Origin: Caulobacteraceae bacterium
Lineage (GTDB): Bacteria > Pseudomonadota > Alphaproteobacteria > Caulobacterales > Caulobacteraceae
Direction: 5' to 3'
DNA length: 36,927 bases
Assembly: GCA_947478785.1 (NCBI GenBank)
Contig: CANJXI010000037.1
Span: 1-36,927, forward strand
A program made the position numbers and the translations under genes. Positions 9,426-17,936 of the stretch are shown here, piece after piece (the stretch's first letter is position 1; the number at the start of each line of letters is the position of its first letter). The notes below the pieces were generated by a model. The model saw only the letters and a list, made by a program, of their open reading frames with translations, did no database searches and was not told the DNA's origin.

Positions 9426-10204
9426 GGCTGCCCCGGCGCTTGCGGTTGACCGTCGGACGGCGATGGGCCGCCTTGGCTCATGGTCGGGCCGCCCGGAACC
9501 ATCGGCATCGGCGGCGGGAGGGTCGCGGCCGCCCTGGCCGCGGGCCCCACGGCCTTGGCCGAGCCGGTGTCGATCAACTCTATGGCCGCCTTGGCCCGCT
9601 CGCGCGCCGGCTCAGGCGCATCCAGCGAAGTCGAGAGGATCACGAAATCACGGCGCGCGCCGGCGGTGTTGCCCGCCGTCAGCTTGGCGAAGGCGAGCGC
9701 TTCGCGGGCCTGCGCCCGGTAGGGCTGCCCATCCTTCATCAAGGGCGTCAAACGCGCCTCCGTGTCCTGGTATGAGGCCGTGTCGAGCACGGCGAAGGCG
9801 GATTTGAGGCGCGCGAGATCGCCGAGGATCGCGTCGGGCGCCGCGGCGGCGGCCTGGTCGAAGAGCGCCGCGGCCGCCTTGGCCTTGCCAGCCTGCATCT
9901 GGAGGCCGGCCAGTTGCATCAGGGCGAGCGTCTTGTAGGCCTTGGAGGGTGACTTGGCGACGTCCTCGAGCAGGTGCGATCCCTGGGCGGCCTGGCCCTG
10001 GGAGAGGGCCTCAAGCGCGCTGGCGTACTGTTCGGAGGCCTTGTTCGAGGCTTCCTCGCGGTAACGCTGCCAGCCCCAGACGGCGAGGAAGACGACCAGG
10101 CCGGCCGCCAGCAGGGCGAGCAGCCATGGCAGGGACTTTCGGGCAAGCGTCCGGTAGCGGTCGGAGCGCAGCTGCTCCTCGACCTCGTCAAACAGATCGG
10201 TCAA
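9422..10204 (-). CDS. YfgM-like tetratricopeptide membrane protein
   Basis: This 260-residue protein has a cytoplasmic N-terminus (FDEVEEQLRSDR), one transmembrane helix near residues 25-45 (LPWLLALLAAGLVVFLAVWGW), and a periplasmic TPR-like domain rich in A/L helices to about residue 215. That is the layout of the TPR_21/YfgM family, a SecYEG-associated periplasmic chaperone linked to bamB in many proteobacteria. The C-terminal 45 residues are Pro/Gly/Gln-rich and probably disordered. It is the first gene of the yfgM-bamB-der set, 75 bases after panB on the same strand. Confidence 0.88.
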   Translation of the reverse strand: MTDLFDEVEEQLRSDRYRTLARKSLPWLLALLAAGLVVFLAVWGWQRYREEASNKASEQYASALEALSQGQAAQGSHLLEDVAKSPSKAYKTLALMQLAGLQMQAGKAKAAAALFDQAAAAAPDAILGDLARLKSAFAVLDTASYQDTEARLTPLMKDGQPYRAQAREALAFAKLTAGNTAGARRDFVILSTSLDAPEPARERAKAAIELIDTGSAKAVGPAARAAATLPPPMPMVPGGPTMSQGGPSPSDGQPQAPGQP

Positions 10205-10279
10205 TCGGGGACTCCGGACTTCTTTTCAGGCGCGCCGCGCAGAGGGCCGGAACCTATAGAAGCCGGCGCCGCGCCGCAA

Positions 10280-11107
10280 TCATCCGGCCTTGGCGAAATA
10301 GATTTCCGCAGGCCCCGGGAAACGCCGGGCCCGCACGTCGTCGGCGTAGGCGGCCACGGCCCGGCCGATCTCGCCCCGCAGGTCGGCGTAGCGGCGCACG
10401 AACTTGGGCGTCCAGTCGAACAATCCCAGCATGTCGTCGGTGACCAGGATCTGGCCGTCGCAGCCCGACGAGGCGCCGATACCGATGGTGGGCACGCCCA
10501 GCGCCAGGGTGATCTCCCGGGCCAGACCCTCGGCCACACCCTCGACCACCACCGCGAAGGCGCCGGCCGCTTCGGTGGCCAGGGCGTCCTCGAGGATCCG
10601 CTGGCGCTCGTCGAGGCCCTTGCCCTTGGCCTTGAACCCGCCATCGACCAGCACCGCCTGGGGCCGCAGGCCCACGTGGCCCATGACTGGGATTCCGCGC
10701 TTGACCAGGTAGTCGATGTTGGCGACCACCGTGGAGCCGGCCTCGACCTTGACGGCCTGGGCGCCGGTTTCCTTCATGATCCGGGCGGCGTTGGCGTAGG
10801 CGAGTTCCGCCGAACCTTCATAGGACCCGAACGGCATGTCGACGACGACCATGGCCGCCTTGGAGCCACGCATCACCGCCTGGCCGTGGAGGATCATCAT
10901 CTCCAGGGTCACGCCCACCGTGTTCGGCAGGCCGTGGACCACCATGCCGACGCTGTCGCCCACCAGCAGCAGGTCGCAGTGCGGGTCCAGGAGCTCGGCC
11001 ATGGGCGCGGTGTAGGCGGTCAGGCAGACGATGGGCGTCTTGCCCTTGCGCGCGGTGATCTCGGGCGCGGAGACGCGCCGGACGGGCTCCTGGCGATGGG
11101 ACGACAT
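10280..11107 (-). CDS. panB: 3-methyl-2-oxobutanoate hydroxymethyltransferase (ketopantoate synthesis)
   Basis: PanB adds a hydroxymethyl group from methylene-tetrahydrofolate to ketoisovalerate, the first step toward pantothenate and CoA. The frame is open further upstream, but [17 protein letters not shown] at 11107 is the expected N-terminus, giving 275 residues. Visible signatures are [14 protein letters not shown] with D51, D90 in [11 protein letters not shown]120 and E122 in VKVEAG, and [18 protein letters not shown] near the C-terminus. It starts two bases after the stop of the anti-sigma candidate, so it is probably cotranscribed with the ECF genes, an unusual partner for panB. Confidence 0.96.
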   Translation of the reverse strand: MSSHRQEPVRRVSAPEITARKGKTPIVCLTAYTAPMAELLDPHCDLLLVGDSVGMVVHGLPNTVGVTLEMMILHGQAVMRGSKAAMVVVDMPFGSYEGSAELAYANAARIMKETGAQAVKVEAGSTVVANIDYLVKRGIPVMGHVGLRPQAVLVDGGFKAKGKGLDERQRILEDALATEAAGAFAVVVEGVAEGLAREITLALGVPTIGIGASSGCDGQILVTDDMLGLFDWTPKFVRRYADLRGEIGRAVAAYADDVRARRFPGPAEIYFAKAG

Positions 11108-11109
11108 AG

Positions 11110-11487
11110 CTAGATCTCTCCGATCAGCCGGCTGAGCACGAAGCCCATCATCACGACGGCGAGCGCCGCGGCGATCCACACCACGCTGCCGCCGCCGGCG
11201 ACGGCTTCCAGCCAATCGGCGCGCGGGGCCATATGGGTCAGGCCGGACGACAGGAGACGCGCGGAATCGCCCGCCGTCTCCACGCGCTCGACGACATTGG
11301 TCAACATCAGCTGGCTGGCCCCGATCACGCCGCCGACCACGCCGGCCGAGCCGATCAGCCAGCGCCGGGCCGTCCAGCCGGCGTCGAGCCGGCGCTCGAT
11401 CCGCTCGGCGAAGGCGTTCGCGTCGCCATACTCGCCAGATTCCGCGAAGAGGCGCTCCAGGCGGCGTTCGAATTCAACTTCAACCAT
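11110..11487 (-). CDS. Probable membrane-anchored anti-sigma factor
   Basis: A 125-residue protein whose ATG at 11487 overlaps the end of the ECF sigma gene by eight bases; the frame extends further upstream but only inside the sigma gene. The N-terminus is a charged amphipathic helical region ([29 protein letters not shown]) followed by two hydrophobic segments near residues 48-66 and 103-122. Position and layout fit an anti-sigma factor that holds the sigma factor at the membrane. No zinc motif of the ZAS type is seen, so the assignment rests mainly on context. Confidence 0.65.
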   Translation of the reverse strand: MVEVEFERRLERLFAESGEYGDANAFAERIERRLDAGWTARRWLIGSAGVVGGVIGASQLMLTNVVERVETAGDSARLLSSGLTHMAPRADWLEAVAGGGSVVWIAAALAVVMMGFVLSRLIGEI

Positions 11488-12064
11488 TGCCGCGCCTCCC
11501 TTCAAGAACCGCGCCGTTGCCGGGCCCCAGTCGCGCCCGGAGTTTTTCCAGACCACGTTTGACATGCGATTTGACCGTTCCCAGTGGCAGGTTCAAGGCC
11601 TCCGCCGCATCCGAATGCGAAAGACCTGCGCCGAAGCACAGGGCGACACAAAGCTTTTCGGCCGGCGCCAGGGCGTTAAGCGCCCCATCCAGGTCGATGC
11701 GGGCCTCGGCGTCGTCGTGGGGATCTTCGGCGTCTTCGAACGCGGGCTCGGCGGTCAGCGCGCCCAGCCGGCGCTCCTTCTGCAGCCGGCGCAGGTAGAG
11801 CCGGGCCGCGATCCGCTTGACCCAGCCCGCGAACGTGCCATCGCCACGGAACTCGGCGATCCGCTCGAAGGCGGTGAGGAAGGCGTCCTGCGCCACGTCG
11901 TCGGCCTCCGCGCCCTGCGCGCCCATCCGACGCAGCAGGCCACGCACGGCCGAGCCGTGGCGGCGCACAAGCTCGCCGAAGGCGCGGCGCTCGCCGGTCG
12001 CCGCGTGAGCGCAGAGCTCAACGTCGTGCAGGCTGGCGTACCTTGCGTGTCCCGAGCCCGGCAT
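11480..12064 (-). CDS. ECF-subfamily RNA polymerase sigma factor
   Basis: A 194-residue sigma-70 family protein of ECF layout. Region 2 covers about residues 22-90 (AFGELVRRHGSAVRGLLRRM, then DVAQDAFLTAFERIAEFRG and WVKRIAARLYLRRLQKE). A short linker follows, then region 4 with its helix-turn-helix at about 125-178 (LSHSDAAEALNLPLGTVKSHVKRGLEKLR). It sits between a DUF6249-like gene and the anti-sigma candidate, all on the minus strand. Autoregulation from the promoter-like element at 12512-12542 is likely but inferred. Confidence 0.93.
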   Translation of the reverse strand: MPGSGHARYASLHDVELCAHAATGERRAFGELVRRHGSAVRGLLRRMGAQGAEADDVAQDAFLTAFERIAEFRGDGTFAGWVKRIAARLYLRRLQKERRLGALTAEPAFEDAEDPHDDAEARIDLDGALNALAPAEKLCVALCFGAGLSHSDAAEALNLPLGTVKSHVKRGLEKLRARLGPGNGAVLEGRRGNG

Positions 12065-12088
12065 GGGCTGTCCCCGTCGCTCGCGCCT

Positions 12089-12460
12089 TCAGACCTTGGG
12101 CCGGTTGATCAGGCCAAGCACGATGAAGGCGATGCCGATGAAGGCCGGAAACGCCGCCGCCGCGCACAGCGGATAGGTCACGTCGGGATTATCCAGGCCG
12201 CCGACCACGCCGCAGACCGCCAGGCCCACGCCGACGCCCAGCCAGATGATGCCGGTCCGCAGGTCACGGCCAGGGGACGGAGTCGGCTTCACGTTCTGCG
12301 AGATCGCGGCCACGACCTCCGGGGGCAGCGGCTCGCCCTTGTCGATGGACGCCCGCAGGGCCTCGGCCATGCGCTGGCGTTCCTGGCTCTTGAAGTAGCT
12401 GGGAAAGACGACGATCGCGGCGATCATCGCAAACAGGCTGATGGGAATCAGGATTTCCAT
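12089..12460 (-). CDS. DUF6249-like small membrane protein
   Basis: The 123-residue protein has an N-terminal membrane helix (ILIPISLFAMIAAIVVFPSYF), a short cytoplasmic segment with the pattern RMAEALRASIDKGEPLPPEVV, and two more helices near residues 70-88 and 97-118. This layout matches the DUF6249 proteins commonly encoded beside alphaproteobacterial ECF sigma factors. It lies 24 bases before the sigma gene and is probably the first gene of that operon. Its role, perhaps in sensing or in sigma control, is not established. Confidence 0.72.
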   Translation of the reverse strand: MEILIPISLFAMIAAIVVFPSYFKSQERQRMAEALRASIDKGEPLPPEVVAAISQNVKPTPSPGRDLRTGIIWLGVGVGLAVCGVVGGLDNPDVTYPLCAAAAFPAFIGIAFIVLGLINRPKV

Positions 12461-12511
12461 CGTTGTTCCTCTCTCGAATGCATCGGACCCTTTTGGCCCG
12501 TCTCTAAAGAG

Positions 12512-12542
12512 GAAGAGACCTGCCGGGCCGCCGTCGGATGCA
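12512..12542 (-). promoter_or_regulatory. Candidate ECF-type promoter of the sigma operon
   Basis: Read on the minus strand, TGCATCC (12536-12542) is followed after 16 bases by GTCTCTTC (12512-12519). This two-block layout with 16-base spacing is what an autoregulated ECF promoter would show. It would place transcription about 45 bases before the ATG at 12460. The assignment rests on pattern and position only. Confidence 0.45.
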
Positions 12543-12577
12543 GTTTCTAACGTGAATTCTTGGTCATGACTTTCCTT

Positions 12578-12594
12578 TCCCGCGGAACGCGGGA
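12578..12594. repeat. Hairpin downstream of the yffB-like gene
   Basis: A perfect inverted repeat, tcccgcg/cgcggga with loop gaa, lies just after the stop of the minus-strand yffB-like gene and before the putative promoter of the sigma operon. It may be a terminator without a U-run or one of the short genomic palindromes; a gene end here makes terminator function plausible. Confidence 0.45.
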
Positions 12595-12604
12595 GAGGGG
12601 GGCC

Positions 12605-12952
12605 TCAGGCGAAGGCCGCGGCGTAGGCGTCCGGCTTGAAACCGACCAGGAGCTTGCCGTCGATATCGAGGACCGGGCGCTTGATCATCGCCGGCTGGGC
12701 CAGCATGAGCGCGACGGCCTTGGCCTCGGTCAGGCCGGTCTTGTCGGCGTCGGGAAGCTTGCGGAAGGTCGTCCCGGAACGGTTGAGCAGGACCTCCCAG
12801 CCCACTTGGCGCGCCCAGCGCTCCAGCGTCGCGCGCTCGACACCGAGCGCCTTGTAGTCGTGGAAGCCATAGGCGACGCCGTGCTGGTCGAGCCAGGTCC
12901 AGGCCTTCTTCATGGTGTCGCAGTTGCGGATGCCGTGCAGCGTCACCGTCAT
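12605..12952 (-). CDS. ArsC-family reductase, YffB/Spx-like
   Basis: The ATG at 12952 gives 115 residues that match the YffB type of the ArsC/Spx thioredoxin fold: LHGIRNCDTMKKAWTWL (residues 5-21, with C11), YGFHDYKALGV, GWEVLLNRSGTTFRKL, and the cis-Pro region MIKRPVLDIDGKLLVGF near the end. The upstream in-frame extension overlaps the neighbouring gene and lacks family similarity. YffB proteins have been linked to glutathione-dependent thiol chemistry, but their substrate is unsettled. It lies 25 bases downstream of the membrane protein gene on the same strand. Confidence 0.9.
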   Translation of the reverse strand: MTVTLHGIRNCDTMKKAWTWLDQHGVAYGFHDYKALGVERATLERWARQVGWEVLLNRSGTTFRKLPDADKTGLTEAKAVALMLAQPAMIKRPVLDIDGKLLVGFKPDAYAAAFA

Positions 12953-12977
12953 GGTCGCCCCGTCGTCTTCAGCCAGA

Positions 12978-13466
12978 TCATGGGGCCGGGTGATAGCGCC
13001 GAACCGCCAGCACGCCCAGGACCACGAACAGCACCAGGGTCGCGCCCTGCGCGGCGGCGAACGGCGGCTCGGTTCCCTTGGGCGCGAAGGCGTTGAGGAC
13101 GGGGATCTTCTGGAAGGCCTGAACGACCAGCACGAAGACATTGAAGTAGAGGGCCGCGACCGCGGTGATCACATAGGCCGGCCGCCAGATCCCGGCCAGG
13201 CGACGGGCGTAGAGCGCGAACAGGGCCACGGCCAATATGACCAGCGAGATCGCCCCGACCACATGCGGCGGCCCGATCGCCTTGGAATGGAAGAAGAAGC
13301 CGGTGACGCTGGTGGCGATCGTCGTGACCAGAAAGACGGCCGTCATGCCGTCGAGGCGATGGTTGCCGATCATCGCCAGCACCACCACCAGGCCCGCGGC
13401 GATCGCGACCAGGCTGATGATCACATGCAGCGTCGTGAACGCAGCCACCGAGAGCCCAAGGATCAT
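12978..13466 (-). CDS. Uncharacterised five-helix membrane protein
   Basis: Start chosen at ATG 13466 (MILGLSVAAFTTLHVIISLV), giving 162 residues; the longer frame adds a non-membrane leader overlapping nothing known. Five hydrophobic segments lie near residues 8-33, 42-60, 69-88, 96-118 and 138-155. Histidines occur in helix 1 (TTLH) and in loops (GNHRLDG, FFFHSKAIGPPH), which could bind haem or metal, but this is speculative. No family recognised with confidence. It precedes the yffB-like gene and may be cotranscribed with it. Confidence 0.75.
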   Translation of the reverse strand: MILGLSVAAFTTLHVIISLVAIAAGLVVVLAMIGNHRLDGMTAVFLVTTIATSVTGFFFHSKAIGPPHVVGAISLVILAVALFALYARRLAGIWRPAYVITAVAALYFNVFVLVVQAFQKIPVLNAFAPKGTEPPFAAAQGATLVLFVVLGVLAVRRYHPAP

Positions 13467-13549
13467 CGCCCGCCCCTGCCGTGTCTCGCCGCCCGGTGCA
13501 GGGGCGACCGGGAGAAATATCACCCCCGCCCCGCCCAAACAGTCAAGCC

Positions 13550-15058
13550 TCAGGCGGCCTTCGTCTCGACGTCCACGGGCAGCGGCCGTTCCACGAAGTC
13601 CTCGAGCCTGGGCTGCGCCAACTGCGCCTTCAATTCGGACAGGGTGCTGGGGTCGATGGAGGGCGTGCCGGTCTTGTCGAGGTACCAGCTCTGGCAGCCG
13701 CCCGTGCCCCAGACGGAATTGCGGGCGCGCTCGCGGGCGTCCTCCAGCCAGGCCAGGCTTGCCCCCTCGCGCGGAACCAGCAGGACCTTGTCGCGCACGA
13801 TGTGCTCCATGAGCTTGAGCACATAGTCGACCTGGACCTCGACGATGCCCACCACCGAGGCGCTGCCGCCCGGCGAATAGGGGCCGTTGATCAGGAAGAA
13901 GTTCGGCATGTTCGGAATGGCGATGGAGCGGTACGTCAACGGCAGGTCGCGCCAGACCTCGTCCAGGGTCACGCCCCCCTCGCCCACCAGGCGCATCGGC
14001 CGAAGATAGGCGTGGGCGTCGAAGCCGGTGGCGAAGACCAGGACGTCCAGCTCGTGCAGCCTGCCGTCCTTGGTGACCACGCCCTTGGGTTCGATGTGGT
14101 CAATGCCGTCGGTAACGACATCGACGCTGGGCTTCTGGACCGCCTGATAGAAGGTCCCCGACATGACCAGCCGCTTGCAACCGACCTCGTAGTTGGGGGT
14201 CAGCTTGGCGCGCAGCGCCGGGTCGCGGACGGTGGCCAGCGCATCGACGCACTGCTGGTCGCGGGCGGCACGCGCGTCGCGGTCGCCGGTGGCGGCGCGG
14301 CCCCTGGCCTCGGTCTGGGCCTGGAGGGTCTGGTAATATTTCCGGGCATAGGCCGGCGACAGGCGGTAGGCGACGCGTTTCCACCAGGGCACGGGCGTGT
14401 CCTGCACCGGGAACACCCACTGAGGCGTGCGCTGGAAGAGCTTCAGCTGGGCCACCTGGTCGGCCAGGGCGGCGACGGCCTGGGTGGCGGTGGAGCCCGT
14501 GCCGATCAGGCCGAGCCGCTTGCCGGCCAGCTTGACCGACGCGTCCCAACGGGAGGTGTGGAACTTCGGCCCCGCGAAACTGTCGACGCCCGGGATATCG
14601 GGCATGACCGGATGGTGCAGCCGGCCGGAAGCGGCGATCACGATGTCGGCCTCATGGATGGAGCCGTCGCTGGTCTCAACGCGCCAGCCCGCGCCGTCGA
14701 ATTCCGCCCCCACGACCTCCTTGCCGTACTGGATGTGCGGCAGCACGCCGTGGCGGCGCGCCACGCCGTGGTAGTATTTCCAGATGTCCGGACCCTTGGC
14801 GTAGCGCGAGCGCCAGGCCGGGTTGGGGGCGAAGGAATAGACATAGAGGTGGGCCGGCACATCGCAGGCGACGCCCGGATAGCGGTTGTCGCGCCAGGTG
14901 CCGCCGAGCGTCCCGGCCTTCTCCAGGATGGTGAAGTTGAGCCAGCCGCGCTCGCGCAGCTTGACGCCCAGCAGGATGCCGGAGATGCCGGCGCCGATGA
15001 TCACCACGCGGGGCTCGGTTCTTCGCGCGTTGGCCGTATTCAGGTGAGGCTCCGACAT
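13550..15058 (-). CDS. Flavin-containing monooxygenase of Baeyer-Villiger type
   Basis: This 502-residue class B flavoprotein probably inserts oxygen into a ketone or oxygenates a heteroatom using FAD and NADPH. It has the FAD Rossmann motif GAGISG (22-27), the conserved NRYPGVACDVPAHLY stretch (58-72), the Baeyer-Villiger fingerprint FxGxxxHxxxW as F161 to W171 with H167, and the NADPH motif GTGSTA (186-191). These features favour Baeyer-Villiger activity over simple N-hydroxylation. It is the last gene of a six-gene minus-strand set, nine bases after the deacylase-like gene. Substrate unknown; cyclic ketones would fit the neighbouring dehydrogenases. Confidence 0.9.
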   Translation of the reverse strand: MSEPHLNTANARRTEPRVVIIGAGISGILLGVKLRERGWLNFTILEKAGTLGGTWRDNRYPGVACDVPAHLYVYSFAPNPAWRSRYAKGPDIWKYYHGVARRHGVLPHIQYGKEVVGAEFDGAGWRVETSDGSIHEADIVIAASGRLHHPVMPDIPGVDSFAGPKFHTSRWDASVKLAGKRLGLIGTGSTATQAVAALADQVAQLKLFQRTPQWVFPVQDTPVPWWKRVAYRLSPAYARKYYQTLQAQTEARGRAATGDRDARAARDQQCVDALATVRDPALRAKLTPNYEVGCKRLVMSGTFYQAVQKPSVDVVTDGIDHIEPKGVVTKDGRLHELDVLVFATGFDAHAYLRPMRLVGEGGVTLDEVWRDLPLTYRSIAIPNMPNFFLINGPYSPGGSASVVGIVEVQVDYVLKLMEHIVRDKVLLVPREGASLAWLEDARERARNSVWGTGGCQSWYLDKTGTPSIDPSTLSELKAQLAQPRLEDFVERPLPVDVETKAA

Positions 15059-15067
15059 GGTCTCTCT

Positions 15068-16792
15068 TTAGGCCGCCGCCGCCCGGCCCTTGACCAGGCG
15101 TCCGGGCAGGGCGCCCGTGGGCTCGCCGTTGCGATAGACCACCTCGCCCGAGACGATGGTCGCCACATAGCCCCGGGTGCGTTGCAGCAGCCGCTTGCCA
15201 CCGGCCGGCAGATCATGGCTCATCACCGGCGCTTCAAGGCCCAGGCGGTCCATGTCGATGACGTTGAGGTCGGCCTTGAAGCCGGGCGCGATCACGCCGC
15301 GATCGGTCATGCCCATCAGCCTTGCGGTGTCCGAGGTCTGGCGCTTGACCAGCCAGCCGAGTTCGAAGCCGTCGGGGTTGCGGGGCTTGGCCCAGCGCAT
15401 CAGCAGATAGGTGGGGAAGCTGGCGTCGGAGATGACGCTGACGTGCGCGCCGCCGTCGCCCAGGCCGGGCACGGTGCCCGGGTGCGCGATCATGGCGCGC
15501 ACGGCGTCGAAGTTGAAATCGGCGAAGTTGTTGACCGCGTAGTAGACGTAGCGGCCCCGGTCGCCCTCGTGCATCAGGTCGTACAGCAGGTCGAGCGGCG
15601 CACGGCCCTCCCGCGCCGCGCGGCGGCCCAGCGAATCCTCGATTCCAGGCTCGTAATTGGTGTCGCCGCTCTGGACGAACAGGCGCTCGAAGCCGCCGAA
15701 CCGGCCGATCACCGGGCCGGACTCGTGGGGGCGGACCTCCGCCATCACCGCCTCGCGGACCGCGGGCTCACGCAACCGCGCCAGCTTGGCGGCCATCAAG
15801 CCCGGCGACGCCACCAACTGCTTGTAGGTGGGCGAGAAATTGAAGGGGTTGGACGTGCCCTCGACGGTGATCATCGCGCCGATCGGACGCGGCGTGAACT
15901 GACCGCGGATGTCGACACCGGCGGCCTGGGCGTCGGCGATGAGGTCCAACAGCCGGCTCCACCCTTCCGGGTCCGAATTCTTCTGGGTCAGACCGAAACT
16001 CAGCGGCAGGCCGGAGGCGGCGGCCACCCGGCGCACCATGGCGAACTCGTCCTCGCGCACGTCCTTCAGGAATTCGGAGGATAGCTCCAGCACCCCGCCG
16101 CCGGCCTCGGCGATCCCGCCGGCGATGGCCGTGAGCTCGGCCTCCGACGCCCTCAGCGAAGGCGTGGGGTCCCCGTGCACGCTCTTGTGGTTCAGCGAGC
16201 GCGAGGTGCTGAAGCCCACGGCGCCGGCCTTCATCGCCAGTATCGTGAGGCGCCGCATCTCAGCGATGTCGGCCTCGGTGGCGGGCTCCAGGCGGCAGGC
16301 CCGCTCGCCCATGACGAAGACCCGCAAGGGGGCGTGCGGCAGTTGGGCGGCCACGTCCATGTCGTAATGGCGCGCGCCGATGAAGCCCATGTAGTCCTCG
16401 AAGGACTCCCACCGCCAATCCAGACCCTCGCGCAGCACCACGCCAGGGATGTCCTCGATTCCCTCCATGAGTTCGACGAGGCGCTCGCGGTCCTGGGGGC
16501 GGACGGGCGCGAAGCCGACGCCGCAGTTGCCCATGACCACGGTGGTCACGCCATTGTAGCTGGAAGGGGCCATGCGGTTATCCCAGACGACCTGCCCATC
16601 GTAGTGGGTGTGGATATCCACGAAGCCTGGCGTGACCAGCAGGCCTTGCGCGTCGATCTCCACGGTCCCGGCGCCGAGCGAAGGGCCGACTTCGACGATC
16701 TTGCCGTCGGCGACACCGACATCGGCCACGTAGACTTCGCCGCCCATGCCATCGGCGACCGTGCCGCCGCGCACCACCAGATCAAACTTGGC
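15068..16792 (-). CDS. D-aminoacylase-like amidohydrolase (amidohydrolase_3 family), paralog 1
   Basis: The start is ATG 16792 ([11 protein letters not shown]), preceded by GGAG at nine bases, giving 574 residues; a 12-residue-longer form is possible. The composite-barrel amidohydrolase shows HxH at H62/H64 (DIHTHYDGQ), C91 in [10 protein letters not shown], and GLGDGGAH with the likely catalytic Asp near the C-terminus. In characterised D-aminoacylase two further zinc histidines follow; here those positions read LELSSEF and LSFGLTQ, so they are absent. Databases would call it N-acyl-D-amino-acid deacylase, but hydrolysis of another amide or lactone is as likely. A second copy lies at 21142-22857. 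Confidence 0.85.
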   Translation of the reverse strand, partial: AKFDLVVRGGTVADGMGGEVYVADVGVADGKIVEVGPSLGAGTVEIDAQGLLVTPGFVDIHTHYDGQVVWDNRMAPSSYNGVTTVVMGNCGVGFAPVRPQDRERLVELMEGIEDIPGVVLREGLDWRWESFEDYMGFIGARHYDMDVAAQLPHAPLRVFVMGERACRLEPATEADIAEMRRLTILAMKAGAVGFSTSRSLNHKSVHGDPTPSLRASEAELTAIAGGIAEAGGGVLELSSEFLKDVREDEFAMVRRVAAASGLPLSFGLTQKNSDPEGWSRLLDLIADAQAAGVDIRGQFTPRPIGAMITVEGTSNPFNFSPTYKQLVASPGLMAAKLARLREPAVREAVMAEVRPHESGPVIGRFGGFERLFVQSGDTNYEPGIEDSLGRRAAREGRAPLDLLYDLMHEGDRGRYVYYAVNNFADFNFDAVRAMIAHPGTVPGLGDGGAHVSVISDASFPTYLLMRWAKPRNPDGFELGWLVKRQTSDTARLMGMTDRGVIAPGFKADLNVIDMDRLGLEAPVMSHDLPAGGKRLLQRTRGYVATIVSGEVVYRNGEPTGALPGRLVKGRAAAA

Positions 16793-16889
16793 CATCGACG
16801 TCGTCTCCACCCGCTCGACGGAAGTCACCGTGGGCTGTCCGCCTAAATTTGAGAAGGTCCGCGGCGGGCCGGACGCGATACATTTCTGC

Positions 16890-17903
16890 TCACAGTGCGC
16901 CTGCAGGTGAACTTATCTTGTCGATTTTGTAGACGCGGCGCGCCGTTTCGGAGAACAGGCTCGCCTTCTCGTCGATGGAACAGGCGGCGGCGAGCCGCTT
17001 GAAGGCGTTCCAGAGCGCCCGGTACGAGAAGCTCTGCTTGTCGACCGGGAAATTGCTCTCGAACATGCAGCGATCGGCCCCAAAGGCGTTCACGGCCACA
17101 TCGATATAGGGCTCCCAGGCGGCCGCGAGCTCGGCGCTGGTCGGACGGGTCGGCCGCTGCTCGAAGCCGAACGCGTAGTTGGTCATGCCCATGCCCCCCA
17201 GCTTCAGGCGCACGTTGGGCCGCCGGGCCAGATCGATGAGCGCCTCGCGCCATGGACCGAACACCTCTGCCCGGCCCCCCGGCGTGGCGAGGTGGGTGAC
17301 GGGGCCGCCCATGTGGTTGGCGATGATGACCAGCTCGGGCAGGGCGTCGGCGGTGGCGGCCAGCTCCGCCAGCTGGCCGTGGAACAGCCAGACGTCGTAG
17401 GTCAGTCCCCGCCGGGCGACCTCCGCCAGGCTTTCGCGGAACGCGGGCTCCAGCAGCAGGCCCGGCGGACGCCGGCGGGCGCCGATCAGTTCCTCGCGCT
17501 CGTGCCAGACGACGTTGTGGCGGACGCCGCTGAAGCGCCCCTGCCCGGCGGCGATGTGCCCATCGAGCGTCCGCGCCGCGACGCGCGGATCGGTGAGGTC
17601 CGCATAGCCGACGATCCCCGCGGCGACGCCATGGACCCCTCCGGCCTCGCCCACGGCGAACTCGGTCTCGCCGACCGGCCGCAGCGCCGCCTCGCCATCC
17701 TGGCGGTAACCGGTCATGCACTCGACGAAGACCGTGCCCACGATGTTGTGGCCGCTCGCGAGGTCCTCGCCAAAGTCCGCCAGGTCGTAGGGGATGTGGG
17801 CGCCGCTCGGCCACAGATGGTGGTGCGCGTCAATGATCGGCAGCGCCGGATCGAGGATCGGGTCGGCCAGCTCGTCGTCAGGTTCGAAACCGCTCAGCTT
17901 CAT
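16890..17903 (-). CDS. Amidohydrolase-2 family protein (LigI/ACMSD-like TIM barrel)
   Basis: A 337-residue protein with metal-site motif DAHHHLWP (residues 25-32) after strand 1, NHMGGP near strand 6, LKLGGMGM, and FESNFPVDK near the C-terminus. In many family members the last motif reads GSDYP; here Asn replaces the usual metal-binding Asp, a form I associate with lactonase-like members. It could hydrolyse a lactone made by the Baeyer-Villiger enzyme of the same gene set, which is inference. It lies 33 bases after the SDR gene and 97 before the deacylase-like gene. Confidence 0.85.
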   Translation of the reverse strand: MKLSGFEPDDELADPILDPALPIIDAHHHLWPSGAHIPYDLADFGEDLASGHNIVGTVFVECMTGYRQDGEAALRPVGETEFAVGEAGGVHGVAAGIVGYADLTDPRVAARTLDGHIAAGQGRFSGVRHNVVWHEREELIGARRRPPGLLLEPAFRESLAEVARRGLTYDVWLFHGQLAELAATADALPELVIIANHMGGPVTHLATPGGRAEVFGPWREALIDLARRPNVRLKLGGMGMTNYAFGFEQRPTRPTSAELAAAWEPYIDVAVNAFGADRCMFESNFPVDKQSFSYRALWNAFKRLAAACSIDEKASLFSETARRVYKIDKISSPAGAL

Positions 17904-17936
17904 GGGATTTGGCCCGCCTGTTCCACGGTCGCCGCC

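Noticed and set aside
9974..11113. Plus-strand open frame of 379 codons over panB
   Set aside because: Antisense of panB and the yfgM-like gene, with shadow-type composition.
13481..16084. Very long plus-strand open frame (867 codons) opposite the monooxygenase and deacylase-like genes
   Set aside because: It is an antisense shadow produced by high GC at third positions. The translation is rich in Arg, Gly, His and Asp with no domain pattern, while the minus strand encodes two clear enzymes.
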